This document shows positions 1 to 6,622 of a DNA stretch of 19,279 nucleotides, in pieces; within the stretch, counting starts at the first letter, position 1, and each line of letters opens with the position of its first letter. Origin of the DNA: JAHJRJ01 sp037443685. Lineage in GTDB: Bacteria; Bacteroidota; Ignavibacteria; UBA10030; BY39. The notes beneath the pieces were generated by a model. It was not told the origin of the DNA and made no database searches. It saw nothing but the letters and a program-made list of their open reading frames with translations. The stretch spans positions 1-19,279 of the forward strand of contig JBBINX010000040.1 in the NCBI GenBank assembly GCA_037443685.1. Reading direction: 5' to 3'. The position numbers and the translations under genes are program-made.

Positions 1-285
1 ATGAAATAAACAAAAGATAAATCAGATAAAATACAGGAAATTCAATCATTTATAATGAAAAATAAGTATGTAAATAATAATTATTATAGTAATAATGTTG
101 ATATGTTTATAATTAAATATTTATATAGAAATTGGTCTGTTTCAGTTTGATAATTAATGTTAGTATTGTTAATAATGTGTAAATAAATGTCGGAATAAAT
201 AACATTTATTAATAAATTCGTTTGAATAATGTATGTATGTATAATTATTAACAACCTGTCAACAGATGTCAACAACAAATGAACA
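1..285. other. AT-rich region downstream of dnaA with DnaA-box-like sequences (possible origin half)
   Basis: I see no gene here. The stretch is very AT-rich and follows the dnaA stop codon. It holds TTATTAACA at 245-253, its reverse complement TGTTAATAA at 167-175, TGTTGATAT at 96-104 (one mismatch from the box consensus TTATNNACA, minus strand), and two copies of TGTCAACA at 257-264 and 267-274, exactly 10 bp (one helical turn) apart. A short TATG microsatellite lies near 230-241. Together with the box cluster on the other side of dnaA this suggests an origin split around the gene. No terminator hairpin for dnaA is visible. The box calls are by eye against the consensus; AT-rich DNA produces near-matches by chance. 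Confidence 0.4.
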
Positions 286-1758
286 TTAAGAATGATTGTT
301 TATTTTTGATTTTAATTGATGAACAAGGTCTACATATTTTTTGTCATTCTTAATTAAATCTTCTACTGTTTGATATGCATGAATCACAGTACTGTGGTCT
401 CGTCCACCAAAATGTAAACCGATAGTCTTTAATGAAAAGTTCGTTAACTCTTTTGAAAGATACATTGCTAACTGACGGGCAAATACTACTTCTTGTTTGC
501 GGGTTTTGGCTCGAATTAAATCTTCAGGAATATTGAAATAATCACAAACCGTTCGTTGAATATCTTCGATTGTAATATGTGTTTTAATTTCACCAACGAT
601 AGATCGAACAACAACCTTAGCAAGGTTGAGGTCTATTTCATTGTTTTGAATTGAGGAGTGAGCTAAAAGACTAATCAAGCATCCCTCTAATTCACGAATA
701 TTCGATTTAACGTTTAAAGCAAGAAATTCAAGCACATCTTGGCGCAATTCAATTCCGTTGTCTAAACTTTTTTTCCGGAGAATAGCACTTCGTGTTTCAA
801 GGTCTGGTGCTTGAATATCGGCTGTTAAACCGGATTGGAATCTGGAAATTAAACGTTCATTAAGTCCTTTAAGCTCTTTTACTGGTCTATCGCTCGATAA
901 AATTATCTGTTTTCCTGACTGGTGTAGCGTATTGAATGTATGGAAGAAATGGTCTTGGGTTTTTTCTCGTCCTGTAAAGAACTGGATATCATCAACAATT
1001 AAAATATCCATACTGCGATAGTAGTTAGAAAAATTGCTCATCGAATCGTTCTGGATTGCATCAACGAATTCAAGCGTAAACAATTCGCTCGTAACATAAC
1101 CCACGCGCCTAGCTTTGCCTTGCGATAATGCATGATTGCCAATAGCTTGAATCAGGTGAGTTTTACCTAAACCAACATCGCCGTAGATAACAAGTGGATT
1201 AAACTGGGTACCGCCTGGATTATTTGCGACAGCGAATGCTGCTGCACGAGCGAGCTGGTTGCTTTCACCCTTAATAAAATTATCAAAAGTGTTTTTGGGG
1301 TTAAGAGCCGTATTAATTGGTTTAAACGAATTCGTTTCTTTATGTTTCAAAGTATCGGTGTAGCGATACTGTGAAACATCTGAATACGCGCCTGCTTTTT
1401 CAGGTAACGTGTTCGATGTATCCGGTGTTGTCTGAATTTCATTGGGGTCTTTCTCATCGGTGAACTCAGAGTTTATCGTAAAATTAATTTTCCCCGATAA
1501 ACCGAGTACCGCAGCTATAGTATCAGTCAGTATATCCGAATAATGTTCTTCTACCCACTCATAAAAAAAATGGCTTGGGACCTCTAGTGTTAATATACCC
1601 GCCTCTAATTTTGTAAATTTAATCGGCTCGAACCAAGTTTTGAAACTTTGGGTATTAACCTTGCTTTTTATTATGTTTAAGCAATCTTGCCATACAGAAA
1701 AATTATCTGTACTAGCAGTTATTTTTTTCTGTTCCGTAGTAGAAATATCTAATTCCAT
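286..1758 (-). CDS. dnaA: Chromosomal replication initiator protein DnaA
   Basis: DnaA binds DnaA boxes at oriC, unwinds the origin and loads the replicative helicase; it also represses its own gene. The 490-residue protein has all four domains: domain I at about 20-95, a variable linker at about 100-155, the AAA+ domain with Walker A GDVGLGKTH (193-201) and Walker B LIVDD (253-257), the sensor II segment NIRELEG (353-359), and the DNA-binding domain IV with signature GGRDHSTV (451-458). Length is normal for the family (about 450-500). The ATG start is preceded by AGAAAGGG about 12 bases upstream. The gene stands alone, with DnaA-box-like sites in both flanks, which fits autoregulation. Nothing is truncated. 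dnaN, the usual neighbour, is not in the window and might lie further left. Confidence 0.98.
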   Translation of the reverse strand: MELDISTTEQKKITASTDNFSVWQDCLNIIKSKVNTQSFKTWFEPIKFTKLEAGILTLEVPSHFFYEWVEEHYSDILTDTIAAVLGLSGKINFTINSEFTDEKDPNEIQTTPDTSNTLPEKAGAYSDVSQYRYTDTLKHKETNSFKPINTALNPKNTFDNFIKGESNQLARAAAFAVANNPGGTQFNPLVIYGDVGLGKTHLIQAIGNHALSQGKARRVGYVTSELFTLEFVDAIQNDSMSNFSNYYRSMDILIVDDIQFFTGREKTQDHFFHTFNTLHQSGKQIILSSDRPVKELKGLNERLISRFQSGLTADIQAPDLETRSAILRKKSLDNGIELRQDVLEFLALNVKSNIRELEGCLISLLAHSSIQNNEIDLNLAKVVVRSIVGEIKTHITIEDIQRTVCDYFNIPEDLIRAKTRKQEVVFARQLAMYLSKELTNFSLKTIGLHFGGRDHSTVIHAYQTVEDLIKNDKKYVDLVHQLKSKINNHS

Positions 1759-2111
1759 ATTCGTAAAAAACCCTTTCTAACAGCTATTAACATGTTGTTA
1801 ACAAAAATGTTAACATTTAGCGGTTTTAATTAGGCCTTATAATTGTAGTTATTAATAAATTATAAACATTAAGAAATTTGCGTATCTCCTTTGTAGACAA
1901 TAAGATATTACGAGGGGTTAACAGTTATCAACACGCTTAAAAAATATATTAAAGCAGGAAAAAATCTAATAATTAAAAAAATATTAAAATATCAAAAATT
2001 ATCCACAATCTATCAACATTAGGCCGCTTTGTTAATGTAACCCTTAATTATACAAATAAAGCGATATGAACGCAAGGGAAAAAAACTTTTTTTACAAAAG
2101 ATTCATTACTG
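1759..2111. other. Candidate oriC / dnaA control region
   Basis: This 353-bp gap between ftsX and dnaA has no gene. It holds a perfect DnaA box TTATCCACA (1999-2007) and the near or variant boxes TTATCAACA (1925-1933), CTATCAACA (2010-2018) and CTATTAACA (1784-1792), all in the same orientation. Two copies of the palindrome TGTTAACA sit 12 bp apart (1796-1803, 1808-1815) just upstream of the dnaA ribosome binding site. Between the boxes at 1925 and 1999 is a stretch of roughly 60 bp that is about 90% A+T, a plausible DNA unwinding element. Seen: the boxes and AT-rich block. Inference: origin function and DnaA autoregulation. Confidence 0.6.
2047..2075 (-). promoter_or_regulatory. Putative dnaA promoter
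   Basis: On the minus strand TTGCGT (2075-2070) is followed after 17 bp by a perfect TATAAT (2052-2047). The inferred transcription start is near 2040, giving a leader of about 280 bases that runs through all the DnaA-box-like sites in front of dnaA. The -35 element is weak (3 of 6 to consensus), so this is a sequence-match call only. Confidence 0.4.
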
Positions 2112-2990
2112 TTAATTCACGATAGATTTACTAATAAACTTTCTTACGGAAATCATACTACCCAAAAATCCTAAAAGTATGCCGATAATAACTAACAACG
2201 CATAGACAAAGGAATCGATTTTAAAAAATTCTTTGAGACCCTTTATTAGCCACGCAGATGATATAAAGAGTATTGAATATAACATTAAGCATGAAATTGC
2301 TCCGCCCAAGATACCCTGAATTAGTCCTTCTAAAATAAAAGGTAAGCGTATAAACCATCTAGTCGCCCCAACTAATTTCATGGTTTGTATAATTTTCCGT
2401 TTAGAGTAAATTGCCAGTCTTATTGTATTCGAAACTAAAAAGATAGCAGAAATACCTACTAAAATTCCGACTATCAAACCGACCATGTTTATGATTTTAG
2501 TTCTCTTCTCAAGGAACTCTATCAAATCCTTCCTATAGATTACATTATCCACCCACTTTAGAGTAATAATATTTGCATAAACATGATTAGCTCTTTCAGA
2601 AATTTTGTAATCGTCTTTTAGGAAAATTTTGAATGAAGGAGGAAGAGGGTTAAAATCAAGAATGGAAGTAATATCTTCGCCGAATTCTTTTTTGAAAAGC
2701 ATTGCAGCTTCTTCTTTAGAAACAAAAGTAACGCTGTCGATACCTTCAATTTTTAGAATTGATTGGCGAAGTTCGTCTATTTGCAGACGTGTTACCGGTT
2801 CTTGAATAAAAACCTCCATCTCAATTTTTTCCCCAATCAGATTGACGATACGAGATGCATTGATTGAAATGACTAAAAAAATACCCAACAAGAATAAAGA
2901 GATAGTAATCGTAGTAATAGATGCAAACGTCGCCAACCGCGCCCGGGCGAAACCCGAGAAACCTTCCTTGATAGTATAACTAAAACTCAT
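2112..2990 (-). CDS. ftsX: Cell division protein FtsX (FtsEX permease subunit)
   Basis: FtsX is the membrane subunit of the FtsEX ABC complex, which couples cytosolic ATP hydrolysis to peptidoglycan hydrolase activation at the division site. The 292-residue protein has the FtsX layout: one N-terminal membrane segment (about 22-45), a large extracytoplasmic domain (about 46-165) with the conserved-type FVSKEEA (89-95) and NPLPPS (114-119) stretches, then three membrane segments (about 168-190, 218-248, 262-282). The cytosolic loop KLVGATRWFIRLPFILEG (205-222) is the typical contact region for FtsE. It is the last gene of the ybaB-recR-lipoprotein operon, 25 bp after the upstream stop. No ribosome binding site is obvious. 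FtsE is not in the window, so the partner must be encoded elsewhere. Confidence 0.92.
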   Translation of the reverse strand: MSFSYTIKEGFSGFARARLATFASITTITISLFLLGIFLVISINASRIVNLIGEKIEMEVFIQEPVTRLQIDELRQSILKIEGIDSVTFVSKEEAAMLFKKEFGEDITSILDFNPLPPSFKIFLKDDYKISERANHVYANIITLKWVDNVIYRKDLIEFLEKRTKIINMVGLIVGILVGISAIFLVSNTIRLAIYSKRKIIQTMKLVGATRWFIRLPFILEGLIQGILGGAISCLMLYSILFISSAWLIKGLKEFFKIDSFVYALLVIIGILLGFLGSMISVRKFISKSIVN

Positions 2991-3015
2991 GATGTTAAAT
3001 AAAGATAAATAATTA

Positions 3016-3522
3016 TTAAAAGTTAGATTCGTCGCGCCATCTTACAATTTTCCATGGTGAAGTAAAACTAGCGCGCTCGAACGTAAGATTTGCATAACCG
3101 TCGACACGCGCTATATCGCTTGGATTAAAAGTGATAGTTAAGTTAAATCCGAACACAACAGTCTTGCGCAGAGAGTCACCGCTGGACGCGATTTCTTTAT
3201 TCCATATAATCAACAACGATTGAGCACTTTGGAAAAGTCCATATGTTGTCTGCATCTCATCGTCTCTACCCCAGCTGACGTCGATGCCCCTCTCATAATC
3301 GCGATATATGAATGTAAAGTCGGGACTTAATAAATTTCCGTAAATGGTAGTATCTTTAAAAGAATAAGAATTCCTGAAATTACATAAAACACCTTCAATT
3401 TCAGTTAAATTTGGACATATCTGTGGGCCCTCCTCGTCATCCCACCCGGGTGCAAATGGATTTATACACGATAAATATATGAACGGAAACACCAATAGCA
3501 ATATTTTTTTATGTCGGAACAT
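3016..3522 (-). CDS. Predicted lipoprotein, paralogue of the upstream gene (NTF2-like fold suspected)
   Basis: Unrecognised family. I place the start at the ATG at 3522-3520 (168 residues, MFRHKK...) rather than an in-frame ATG 42 bases upstream, because this ATG overlaps the stop of the preceding gene as TGATG (translational coupling) and gives a clean lipoprotein signal: KK, a hydrophobic core, then YLSC with the lipidated Cys at 19. An acidic patch DDEE follows within about ten residues. The mature part shares motifs with the next gene upstream: an NF(R/K)NS stretch, a W-x-RD-x-E segment, and a C-terminal WKIVRWRD against WSIFRWTD. Size and pattern recall the NTF2/SnoaL-like alpha+beta barrel used in small binding proteins; that is inference. 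Probably attached to a membrane facing the periplasm or surface. Confidence 0.75.
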   Translation of the reverse strand: MFRHKKILLLVFPFIYLSCINPFAPGWDDEEGPQICPNLTEIEGVLCNFRNSYSFKDTTIYGNLLSPDFTFIYRDYERGIDVSWGRDDEMQTTYGLFQSAQSLLIIWNKEIASSGDSLRKTVVFGFNLTITFNPSDIARVDGYANLTFERASFTSPWKIVRWRDESNF

Positions 3523-4112
3523 CACAACAATCCGGAACTGAATACTGCTTTGAGATAACTCCAACTGTTCAGCGAAGCTGTTTTAAAATCCGTCCACCTG
3601 AAAATACTCCAGCTTCCTTTCTGGTTTACAGCTAAATAAAATTGTAATTTGCCTGAAAAACTTTTGGGATAATTTTCGTGGTTATGGGGATAATATAAAA
3701 CATAATCGAAATTATATACGACTGAATCGGGTGTAACGTTAGTAATAAGTTTGTTTGTAAGGATAAGACCAGCGCTTCCGAACGGAGGTTTGCCAAGATT
3801 CAGTAAATACTGGCGTTCTGAATCTCTGTTCCAACCTTGAAAAATTGCCCCATCAATTCCTGATTCTTGTGAGGGAATGAATTCGAAAATTTTATCTGAG
3901 AAAGCCGCATCGACCAAACATCTTACATAATTATCAACATTGTATTCTTCGATAGAGTTTTTAAAATTTGTGATAACTATGTCGGGAGATGTCGGAGGGA
4001 AGAATGATGTTTGCTGCGAGGGATCTTCGGGAGTTCTAGTTTCAAATATGTCGCATCCTTGAATTAAAAATATCAAGAATATTGGGTAATATTTAAAATA
4101 ATGTATAGTCAA
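3522..4112 (-). CDS. Predicted lipoprotein with TTG start (NTF2-like fold suspected)
   Basis: Unrecognised family, 196 residues. The start is TTG (4112-4110), overlapping the recR stop as TTGA, with a strong ribosome binding site AGGAAGAG seven bases upstream inside recR; no ATG offers a better start. The signal peptide ends in FLIQGC with the lipidated Cys at 20. The mature protein (after a Pro/Thr-rich linker to about residue 42) resembles its downstream neighbour, with NFKNS, GWNRDSE and the closing WSIFRWTD motif, so the two are tandem duplicates that have diverged. It is followed by a TGATG overlap into the next gene. The operon context (ybaB, recR, ftsX) is housekeeping and does not reveal a role. 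Confidence 0.75.
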   Translation of the reverse strand: MTIHYFKYYPIFLIFLIQGCDIFETRTPEDPSQQTSFFPPTSPDIVITNFKNSIEEYNVDNYVRCLVDAAFSDKIFEFIPSQESGIDGAIFQGWNRDSERQYLLNLGKPPFGSAGLILTNKLITNVTPDSVVYNFDYVLYYPHNHENYPKSFSGKLQFYLAVNQKGSWSIFRWTDFKTASLNSWSYLKAVFSSGLL

Positions 4113-4705
4113 ATTGTAACTCTTCCTTCAATTGCTCGTGCCAATGTTGCTTCGTCGGCAAATTCCAAGTCGCTGCCGATCGGAATTCCTCTGGCAATTC
4201 TTGTTAATTTTATACCGATCGGTTTGAGTAATCGGGATAAATAAAGGGTAGTTGCCTCACCCTCGACATCTGGGTTCAGCGCCAGTATTATCTCCGAAGT
4301 ATTATCGTTGATGCGCTGAAGAAGCTCCTTGATTTTCAGGTCTTCGGGGCCTATCCCATCTAGAGGAGAAAGCGCCCCTCCGAGCACATGATACAGCCCG
4401 CTGAAGTCGTTCGTTTTTTCGATAGCGATCACGTCATTCGGTTCTTCGACTACACATATTATAGTGCGATCGCGTTTTAGACTTGAGCAAATAAAACAAG
4501 GGTCTTCTTCTGTAAAGTTTGAACAGACAGAACAATTTTTGACTTTGTCCTTTATGTTTACAAGAGCTTTTGCCATGACTACAACTTCTTCGCGAGGTAA
4601 TTTCATAATATATATAGCTAAGCGTTGCGCAGTTTTTCTACCGATGCCAGGAAGCCGAGATAGTTCATCGATTAAGGTTTCTAATGATTCGGACGTATAA
4701 AACAT
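4109..4705 (-). CDS. recR: Recombination protein RecR
   Basis: RecR works with RecO (and RecF) to load RecA onto SSB-coated single-stranded gaps during recombinational repair. The 198-residue protein is full length. It shows the N-terminal helix-hairpin-helix (LSRLPGIGRKTAQRLA, 15-30), a four-cysteine zinc finger (C58, C61, C70, C73), a Toprim domain (about 81-175) with the acidic stretch NPDVEGEATT (144-153), and the C-terminal RGIPIGSDLEFADEATLARA segment (172-191). Its ATG is one base after the ybaB stop, the common ybaB-recR arrangement, and its stop overlaps the next gene's TTG start. Confidence 0.97.
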   Translation of the reverse strand: MFYTSESLETLIDELSRLPGIGRKTAQRLAIYIMKLPREEVVVMAKALVNIKDKVKNCSVCSNFTEEDPCFICSSLKRDRTIICVVEEPNDVIAIEKTNDFSGLYHVLGGALSPLDGIGPEDLKIKELLQRINDNTSEIILALNPDVEGEATTLYLSRLLKPIGIKLTRIARGIPIGSDLEFADEATLARAIEGRVTI

Positions 4706-4706
4706 A

Positions 4707-5057
4707 TTAGAGCCCGGGAATATTTAATCCCGGAATGTTGGGCAGCATCCCTGAAGTTGCTTTACTCATTTCTTCTTGAGACATTTTCTGAGAATCTTCA
4801 ATTGCCTTATTCACAGCGGCGACGATTAAATCTTCAAGCATTTCAGCATCATCCGGGTTAATTACTTCCTTCTCAATTTGTATTTTTATAATTTGTTGTC
4901 GTCCGTTTGCTGTTACTTTAACCATACCTCCACCGGATTCGGCCGTTAAAGTTTTGCTTTCAAGCTCTGCCTGTATTTGCGCCATTTTTTCCTGCATCTT
5001 CTGAACTTGCTTCATCATATTTTGCATATTCGGCATTCCGCCACCAGGAAATTTCAT
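4707..5057 (-). CDS. ybaB: YbaB/EbfC family nucleoid-associated protein
   Basis: YbaB/EbfC proteins are small dimeric DNA-binding proteins, often encoded beside recR. The 116-residue protein has the family layout: a Met/Gln-rich coiled helix at 8-34 (NMQNMMKQVQKMQEKMAQIQ, 10-29), then the strand GGGMVKVTANG (42-52), INPDDAEMLEDLIVAA (66-81) and a Gly/Pro-rich tail. The ATG start is supported by AAAGGA about eight bases upstream. It is the first gene of the operon with recR and has its own promoter just upstream. dnaX, which precedes ybaB in many genomes, is absent here. Confidence 0.95.
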   Translation of the reverse strand: MKFPGGGMPNMQNMMKQVQKMQEKMAQIQAELESKTLTAESGGGMVKVTANGRQQIIKIQIEKEVINPDDAEMLEDLIVAAVNKAIEDSQKMSQEEMSKATSGMLPNIPGLNIPGL

Positions 5058-5097
5058 CTGTCGTATCCTTTTTAATAATTAGTAGATTCTTTTTTAA

Positions 5098-5126
5098 AAT
5101 ATATTGCTTTTGGACGGGAAAGTCAA
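5098..5126 (-). promoter_or_regulatory. Promoter of the ybaB-recR-ftsX operon
   Basis: On the minus strand TTGACT (5126-5121) and TATATT (5103-5098) are separated by exactly 17 bp, a strong sigma70-type match. The inferred start near 5091 leaves a leader of about 33 bases carrying the ybaB ribosome binding site. The -35 element begins just after the U-tract of the yceI terminator. Confidence 0.7.
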
Positions 5127-5160
5127 TAAAAAAGCCCGACTCATACACATAAGTCGGGCA
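5127..5160 (-). terminator. Intrinsic terminator of the marR-yceI operon
   Basis: A perfect 8-bp GC-rich inverted repeat GCCCGACT/AGTCGGGC (5134-5141 and 5152-5159) with a 10-base loop is followed on the minus strand by six T's (5133-5128). It lies about 20 bases after the yceI stop and separates yceI from the ybaB promoter. Confidence 0.9.
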
Positions 5161-5179
5161 ATAAAAGAGAAGTGTATAA

Positions 5180-5779
5180 TTACTTTGAACCTGCTGACTG
5201 TTTTATTAGTTCAATATTTATTGTTACATCTACATTCTCACCGACAAGAAGGCCGCCGGTTTCTAATGTTTTATTCCATATGATGCCAAAATCTTTTCTG
5301 TTCACTGTTGTTGTTGCTTTAAATCCTGCGGTTGTGTTTCCCCGCTGGTCGGTTATCTGTCCGTTATATTTTGTGTCAAGAACGATTAGCTTGGTTACGC
5401 CGCGCATTGTTAGGTCTCCGATTATTTTGTATTTGTTTTTTCCGGATTTCTCAAAAGACTTACTTATAAAAGTAATTTCAGGAAAATTTTCAGCATCAAA
5501 AAAATCGGTGGATTTTAAGTGTGCATCTCGTTTTTCGTTGTTAGTATTAATCGTATTTGTCTTGATGGTGGCGCTTAATGTACTTTTAGTGAAATCATCC
5601 TTAGTTTGAATAAGCGTAGCGTTGAAATCTCCGAAGTGGCCTGTTACTTCGGAAATAACCATGTGACTTACAGAGAATTGGACACCGGAATGTGCGACAT
5701 CTACACTCCATGTTGTTTGTGCATGCGACATGAAAACGCTTGTAATTAATATAAGCAATGAAATATATATTTTTTGCAT
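5180..5779 (-). CDS. Secreted YceI-family protein
   Basis: YceI proteins are periplasmic lipocalin-like beta-barrels that bind long isoprenoid or fatty-acyl chains; many are linked to stress responses. This 199-residue protein has a signal peptide with cleavage expected after SHA (residue 20), then the family opening WSVDVAHSGVQFSVSHM (24-40), VTGHFGDFNATL, a DAHLKSTDFFDAENFPEITF-type stretch and the late segment TTTVNRKDFGIIWNKTLETG. The ATG is preceded by AAAGGAAC, a good ribosome binding site. It follows marR by 11 bp and is the last gene before a strong terminator, so it is probably under the MarR repressor's control. Confidence 0.95.
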   Translation of the reverse strand: MQKIYISLLILITSVFMSHAQTTWSVDVAHSGVQFSVSHMVISEVTGHFGDFNATLIQTKDDFTKSTLSATIKTNTINTNNEKRDAHLKSTDFFDAENFPEITFISKSFEKSGKNKYKIIGDLTMRGVTKLIVLDTKYNGQITDQRGNTTAGFKATTTVNRKDFGIIWNKTLETGGLLVGENVDVTINIELIKQSAGSK

Positions 5780-5790
5780 TGTATGTTCCT

Positions 5791-6285
5791 TTATATTAGT
5801 GATTTAGTGATTAGTTCCTTTGAAAGAAAATTTATTCCTTGGAGTTTCAGTCCAAGTTTTTTTAAAAGTTGTGATAATGTTTCTTGTTCCTGGTCTGTGA
5901 GTACAGATGCCATATTTGTGATACACTCTGCATGTTTAATAAAAATGTCGTCAAACAATGTTTTTCCATTTGATGTTAATTGGACAAGTATCACTCGGCG
6001 GTCTTCTTTACTACGTACCCGCTCAACCAAATTTTCTTTTTCTAAATTATCAATAATGACAGTAGTATTTCCTCCGCTAATAAGCATTTTCTTAGACAGT
6101 GCGCCAATTGTTAGAGGACCTCGGTGACCGAGACATTCGAGCACAGAAAACTGTGGCTCTGTAAGTCCAAAGGATCGGATATCGAGAGACGATAATTTGT
6201 GAAAAGTTGTAAAAGCTCTGGCAAGCTTTACCCAAAGACCTAAAGCTAATTCTGCCTTTTTTCCGTATTTTTGAGTCGTTTTCAA
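5791..6285 (-). CDS. MarR-family transcriptional repressor
   Basis: A winged-helix regulator that is likely to repress its own promoter and yceI. I use the TTG at 6285-6283 (164 residues, starting MKTTQKYGKK). The longer frame opening at 6330 also begins with TTG, but its first codons lie on the -10 element of the best promoter, so that start would be untranscribed. The winged helix-turn-helix spans about 41-104, with the recognition region ALSKKMLISGGNTTVIIDNL and the wing VRSKEDRRVILVQL, including the conserved DR pair. Flanking helices form the dimer interface. Two cysteines occur (C51 and one in the C-terminal helices), so thiol sensing is possible but unproven. No clear ribosome binding site supports the TTG. 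Confidence 0.9.
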   Translation of the reverse strand: MKTTQKYGKKAELALGLWVKLARAFTTFHKLSSLDIRSFGLTEPQFSVLECLGHRGPLTIGALSKKMLISGGNTTVIIDNLEKENLVERVRSKEDRRVILVQLTSNGKTLFDDIFIKHAECITNMASVLTDQEQETLSQLLKKLGLKLQGINFLSKELITKSLI

Positions 6286-6296
6286 GTATAAATAAT

Positions 6297-6348
6297 TTGA
6301 ACTTAAAATATTTAAACTCAATATAAACAATCAAAAAATAATAAGCAA
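6297..6348 (-). promoter_or_regulatory. marR-yceI promoter with overlapping palindromic operator
   Basis: On the minus strand TTGCTT (6348-6343) and TATATT (6325-6320) are 17 bp apart. A 25-bp imperfect palindrome (6297-6321; arms TTGAGTTTAAA and TTTAAGTTCAA, nine of twelve positions paired) overlaps the end of the -10 and the predicted start near 6313. A repressor bound there would block initiation, the standard layout for MarR autoregulation. The operator assignment is inference from position and symmetry. Confidence 0.5.
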
Positions 6349-6400
6349 CACATATTTTATTTTTTCTGATTTTAGAAATAAGAAGTAAATAAAAAAGTTC

Positions 6401-6429
6401 TTGACTATCATTAATTCTTTTGATATATT
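6401..6429 (+). promoter_or_regulatory. Putative porU operon promoter
   Basis: TTGACT (6401-6406), 17 bp, TATATT (6424-6429): the same hexamers and spacer as the ybaB operon promoter. The inferred start near 6436 gives a leader of about 190 bases before porU. A second promoter-like match lies at 6600-6628 and is treated separately. Confidence 0.6.
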
Positions 6430-6474
6430 TTTACTAATTATATTCAAACTTTGGAGCAACAAATATCGTTATAT

Positions 6475-6622
6475 TGTTAAAGGTTATTTTTAAAATTATG
6501 AAGTAATGGCTAGTTTTATGCTATTACGTTTTATTTAACAACCTTTAACATCATAATGGAGTATTCTAAAAGTAAGAATCTGACCGGATGTTGAAGGAAT
6601 TGACATTCGGTTTTTCTATTTT
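6475..6622 (+). promoter_or_regulatory. Candidate attenuator/riboswitch leader of porU
   Basis: Three competing helices can be read directly. P1: TGTTAAAGGTT (6475-6485) with AACCTTTAACA (6540-6550), 11 bp perfect. Inside it P2: 6503-6510 with 6520-6527, 8 bp with one G-U and a 9-base loop. Antiterminator: CCTTTAACATC (6542-6552) with GATGTTGAAGG (6587-6597), 11 bp with one G-U; it uses the 3' arm of P1 and the 5' arm of the terminator. Terminator: 6583-6594 with 6600-6611 and a U-rich tail. With P1 formed, the terminator can fold; with P1 open, the antiterminator can replace it. Short open frames at 6506-6538 (10 codons) and 6556-6594 (12 codons) could be leader peptides. No known riboswitch consensus is recognised. 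Function is inference. Confidence 0.5.
6583..6622 (+). terminator. Terminator-like hairpin just before porU
   Basis: ACCGGATGT (6583-6591) pairs with ACATTCGGT (6603-6611), nine pairs with one G-U. Three further pairs (two G-U) can close the loop to AGGAA (6595-6599). The stem is followed by TTTT-C-TA-TTTTT. The end of the U-rich tail is only a few bases before the porU ATG at 6626, and no plus-strand gene lies upstream, so if it works it attenuates porU itself. Confidence 0.5.

Noticed and set aside
84..278. 64-codon minus-strand open frame after dnaA
   Set aside because: Low-complexity Ile/Leu/Tyr/Asn composition follows from the AT-rich DNA, and it overlaps the DnaA-box-like sites. No ribosome binding site or recognisable domain.
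3016..3564. Longer start for the first lipoprotein (ATG at 3564)
   Set aside because: It would add 14 residues before the signal peptide and overlap the upstream gene by 43 bp; the ATG at 3522 gives a TGATG overlap and a normal lipoprotein signal.
5172..5609. 145-codon plus-strand open frame opposite yceI
   Set aside because: Antisense shadow of a clear YceI gene; the sequence shows no family features, and its first bases lie beside the yceI terminator.
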